From Pilatotrama ljubarskyi (Eukaryota > Basidiomycota > Agaricomycetes > Polyporales > Polyporaceae), in NCBI GenBank assembly GCA_022385805.1, contig MU277672.1, positions 974,012 to 1,038,011 on the forward strand: a stretch of 64,000 bases of DNA, given 5' to 3'. Shown in pieces: positions 59,941 to 64,000 of this stretch (position 1 is its first letter; each line of letters starts with the position of its first letter). The notes below the pieces were generated by a model, which made no database searches, was not told where the DNA came from, and worked only from the letters and a program-made list of their open reading frames with translations. A program made the position numbers and the translations under genes.

Positions 59941-61769
59941 GGTGAGCGTTGAGGAGCAGAGGACCCACGTAGTTAGGATTTGTCCACCCGCGCGGATTCG
60001 CGCCGAGCGGCACGGGGGCACTCCCAAACAAGGAAAACACGCTTGTCACGCGTTTTCGTCACAAGCACACAGATCACGTACGCCAGCGTCACGGTTGAAT
60101 TCGTCTGCAGCCTCCTGCTCGAGGTTGGCTCCTCCGTCTCTTGCTCGACTCTGGCACATCCTCACGTTCGACCCATTTGCCTGCGAACCTGGTCCGTTGC
60201 AAGGAAGAAACGGGACACGGAATCTGCCCTTGCTCACATGTCCAGCAAATAATGGCGATCTCCGACCGAGCTGGTCGTACTAGGTCACCGAAGAGTCGAC
60301 TCCTATTACATAGACGATGTCTATGGGCACGGCGCTGCGCCATGCTCATCGCATTTACGTCACGTACAGGGCGCCCTCACACGGCCCAGCGTGCGGTGTA
60401 TCGCAGGCAGCCTCTTAGCGGGAACCCGGATTTGGCTAGATAGGTTGCGTTGGGACCTCCAAGAGCACACTGTTCTATGGGCGCCACTGAGACTGGTGTA
60501 TGTGAGTCACTTACTGGCCTCGAGAAGCAGTGAATCAGGCAGAGGCTGATGTAGACAGCAGAATGATGGTGCTCCATGTACGTGCCATTCCGTGGGATAC
60601 GCAGTGCCAAATATATCAGAAGCATTCCCTCTGCCTAGCCATCCTGCAACCTATGTTCCCGTTCGCTGCTTGGTCCATTGGCCATGCCGGCGATGTAGAC
60701 GGTTGAGTGACACGAGAGCAACAGGAGCTTGTTGAACACGGTGATGACTGCTATCAGACGGCATTCGTACCTTGAGGACGAGACGAATCTGTGCCGGTAC
60801 CTCTGTCCAGAGTGTGGGAGTGGTTCCGAACACGGGGTACGTTGTATTTAGCCCTCGCGTGGCGTTGCTCGTCCTGACTGGCTGCTCTCTGAGCTAGGGC
60901 TCTCCAAGTGCGGCTGCCATGTGAATATCTTTACTCAGGTAAAGGAGAAGAAGTATCGAAGAGACTTTCAAGCCCCTTTTCGCAGGTCATCGGGCTGTCG
61001 TTGGCTCCGTAAGGCTGGTGGCGGCCGGGGCGTCATGCACTGGTGCCGATGCTGCGCGGTGTTTGACACTGGGCATCGTGAGGAACAATATATATGTACA
61101 AGCGTCTCTTGAGAGTTCTGCTGGAAATACTGCTCTAATGCGAAAGAGGCTATTGCCGAGGGCGGCGATACTGCGCCTGCCACAACAATACAACGGAGCG
61201 TGCCGCTGCGCTGGTCAGAGCTCGCCCGGGCAATCTTGCCTCTGACCTGACGTAAAGAAGAAGCTGCGAAGCCTGTGAGCCGCTGAGCTGCTGCCGTGCC
61301 TGCGCATGCTCGCTGCCTCGTTGCACGCATTCTCCCGACCTGACTTCGCCCCGCCGTGAGCGCGCTGTCAGTCGAGCAGGAGAGACGCTGCTGTCGGCCG
61401 TTGGTGCCACAGACGAGACCGCTCGACTCGCGCAAGGCGCCCTGCTCCATGGCGCGTCTCGATCAGGCGATGGACCCACATGGAGTCTGCCGATAAAAGC
61501 CCGATCCGCGCTTGCCTCAGTCAGCCCGGCGGAATCCTGGGCCTGACAAAGTTCGCGCTAATTCACCAGACGGCGTATTTCCTGCGGCCGCTCTACACAG
61601 CGGCTACTCTCGTTCGCAGCTGCACGCGGGTCTGCACGTTGACTGAAGCCACAAGGTATCCATCATCTCTCACCACATTACAGGGGCGTGGTGTCGCGAT
61701 GAAACGCTCATGCCGATTGTTCACCAGCGATTATCCGTGACAGCCGCGGTCGGAACCCCGTTCTTCGTG
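59941..61769. promoter_or_regulatory. 1.8-kb divergent region PIS1 / BNA4
   Basis: This is the longest gene-free stretch in the window. Several frames of 60-160 residues exist, the longest at 60968-61450 on the minus strand, but all have Arg/Ser/Ala-heavy composition and no family motif. I read it as promoter and intergenic DNA. A decayed or lineage-specific gene cannot be excluded. Confidence 0.4.
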
Positions 61770-63741
<1,972 letters not shown>

Positions 63742-64000
63742 ATGATCAACAAGTCTGCAGTGTTCTACCGAACTCTGCTGTTGAAACCTGTTAATGAAAT
63801 GTCGTAATCGTCGCGCACCGCGGGAAAAACGGCCCCGTCGCGGCGATGGCGATCTCCTCCTGGGTCCGAGTCGTCTAGCCGTCCGCCACCGATCCGGACG
63901 TCTGGTTGGACGTTGGTGGGATTTTGGATAATTTTTAGCTACATCATATCGCGCAGGCGGCCTACAGGAGCGTGCGGCGCGGGCGAAGGGAGGGACGGGA
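63742..64000. other. BNA4 3' flank to the window edge
   Basis: This is 259 bases with no recognisable gene. The 3' UTR of BNA4 presumably ends here. The last 60 bases are G-rich. Confidence 0.4.

Noticed and set aside
60968..61450. 160-residue minus-strand frame upstream of BNA4
   Set aside because: No family motif, presequence or coherent splice structure; left as intergenic.

Overview
The window is nuclear DNA from a filamentous basidiomycete, most likely an Agaricomycete. The genes are densely packed on both strands and split by many short introns of about 50-65 bases with GT...AG borders. The coding content is entirely fungal housekeeping. I see no rRNA, CRISPR array, bacterial operon or viral gene. 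Gene models were built by reading the frames on both strands and joining exons where a GT...AG intron restores a family motif. Outer boundaries are usually firm; internal exon borders in low-complexity regions are less so.

Layout, left to right. (1) 548-13604: a Pumilio/PUF RNA-binding protein (-), conventional kinesin-1 heavy chain (-), transcription elongation factor ELF1 (-), and a BimC/kinesin-5 mitotic motor (+) divergent from ELF1. (2) 13964-25838: four consecutive genes of the Golgi/endosome system, namely VPS55 (+), the TRAPPII subunit TRS120 (-), phosphatidylinositol 4-kinase PIK1 (+, sharing a 352-base divergent promoter with TRS120) and a GT15 Kre2/Mnt1-type mannosyltransferase (-). 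(3) A tRNA-Val(CAC) gene (-) with a 7-base intron at 26191-26270, followed by a very large Ser/Pro/His/Gln-rich protein of unknown function (26743-31545, -). (4) 32864-45782: a USP7-type deubiquitinase (+), translocon subunit SEC66 (-), mitochondrial citrate synthase (+), a conserved fungal protein with a proline-rich tail (-) and the PP2A B56/Rts1 regulatory subunit (+). (5) 46758-54915: a mitochondrial-type J-protein, a small six-cysteine secreted protein with a clear TATA box, DNA primase large subunit PRI2, phosphatidylserine synthase CHO1, a 377-bp MITE-like element flanked by TA, and the Smc5/6 subunit NSE1 (all genes +). (6) 55028-63741: a mitochondrial AAA+ ATPase (-), phosphatidylinositol synthase PIS1 (-) and kynurenine 3-monooxygenase BNA4 (+).

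Functional themes: PIS1, PIK1 and CHO1 are all phosphoinositide/CDP-DAG enzymes. TRS120, PIK1, VPS55 and the mannosyltransferase form an uninterrupted Golgi-trafficking block. Two kinesins of different classes lie either side of ELF1. The items I cannot explain from known families are the large disordered protein, the proline-rich conserved protein, the small secreted protein, the MITE-like element and two telomere-like boxes placed about 150 bases upstream of two start codons. I found no convincing novel multi-gene system.
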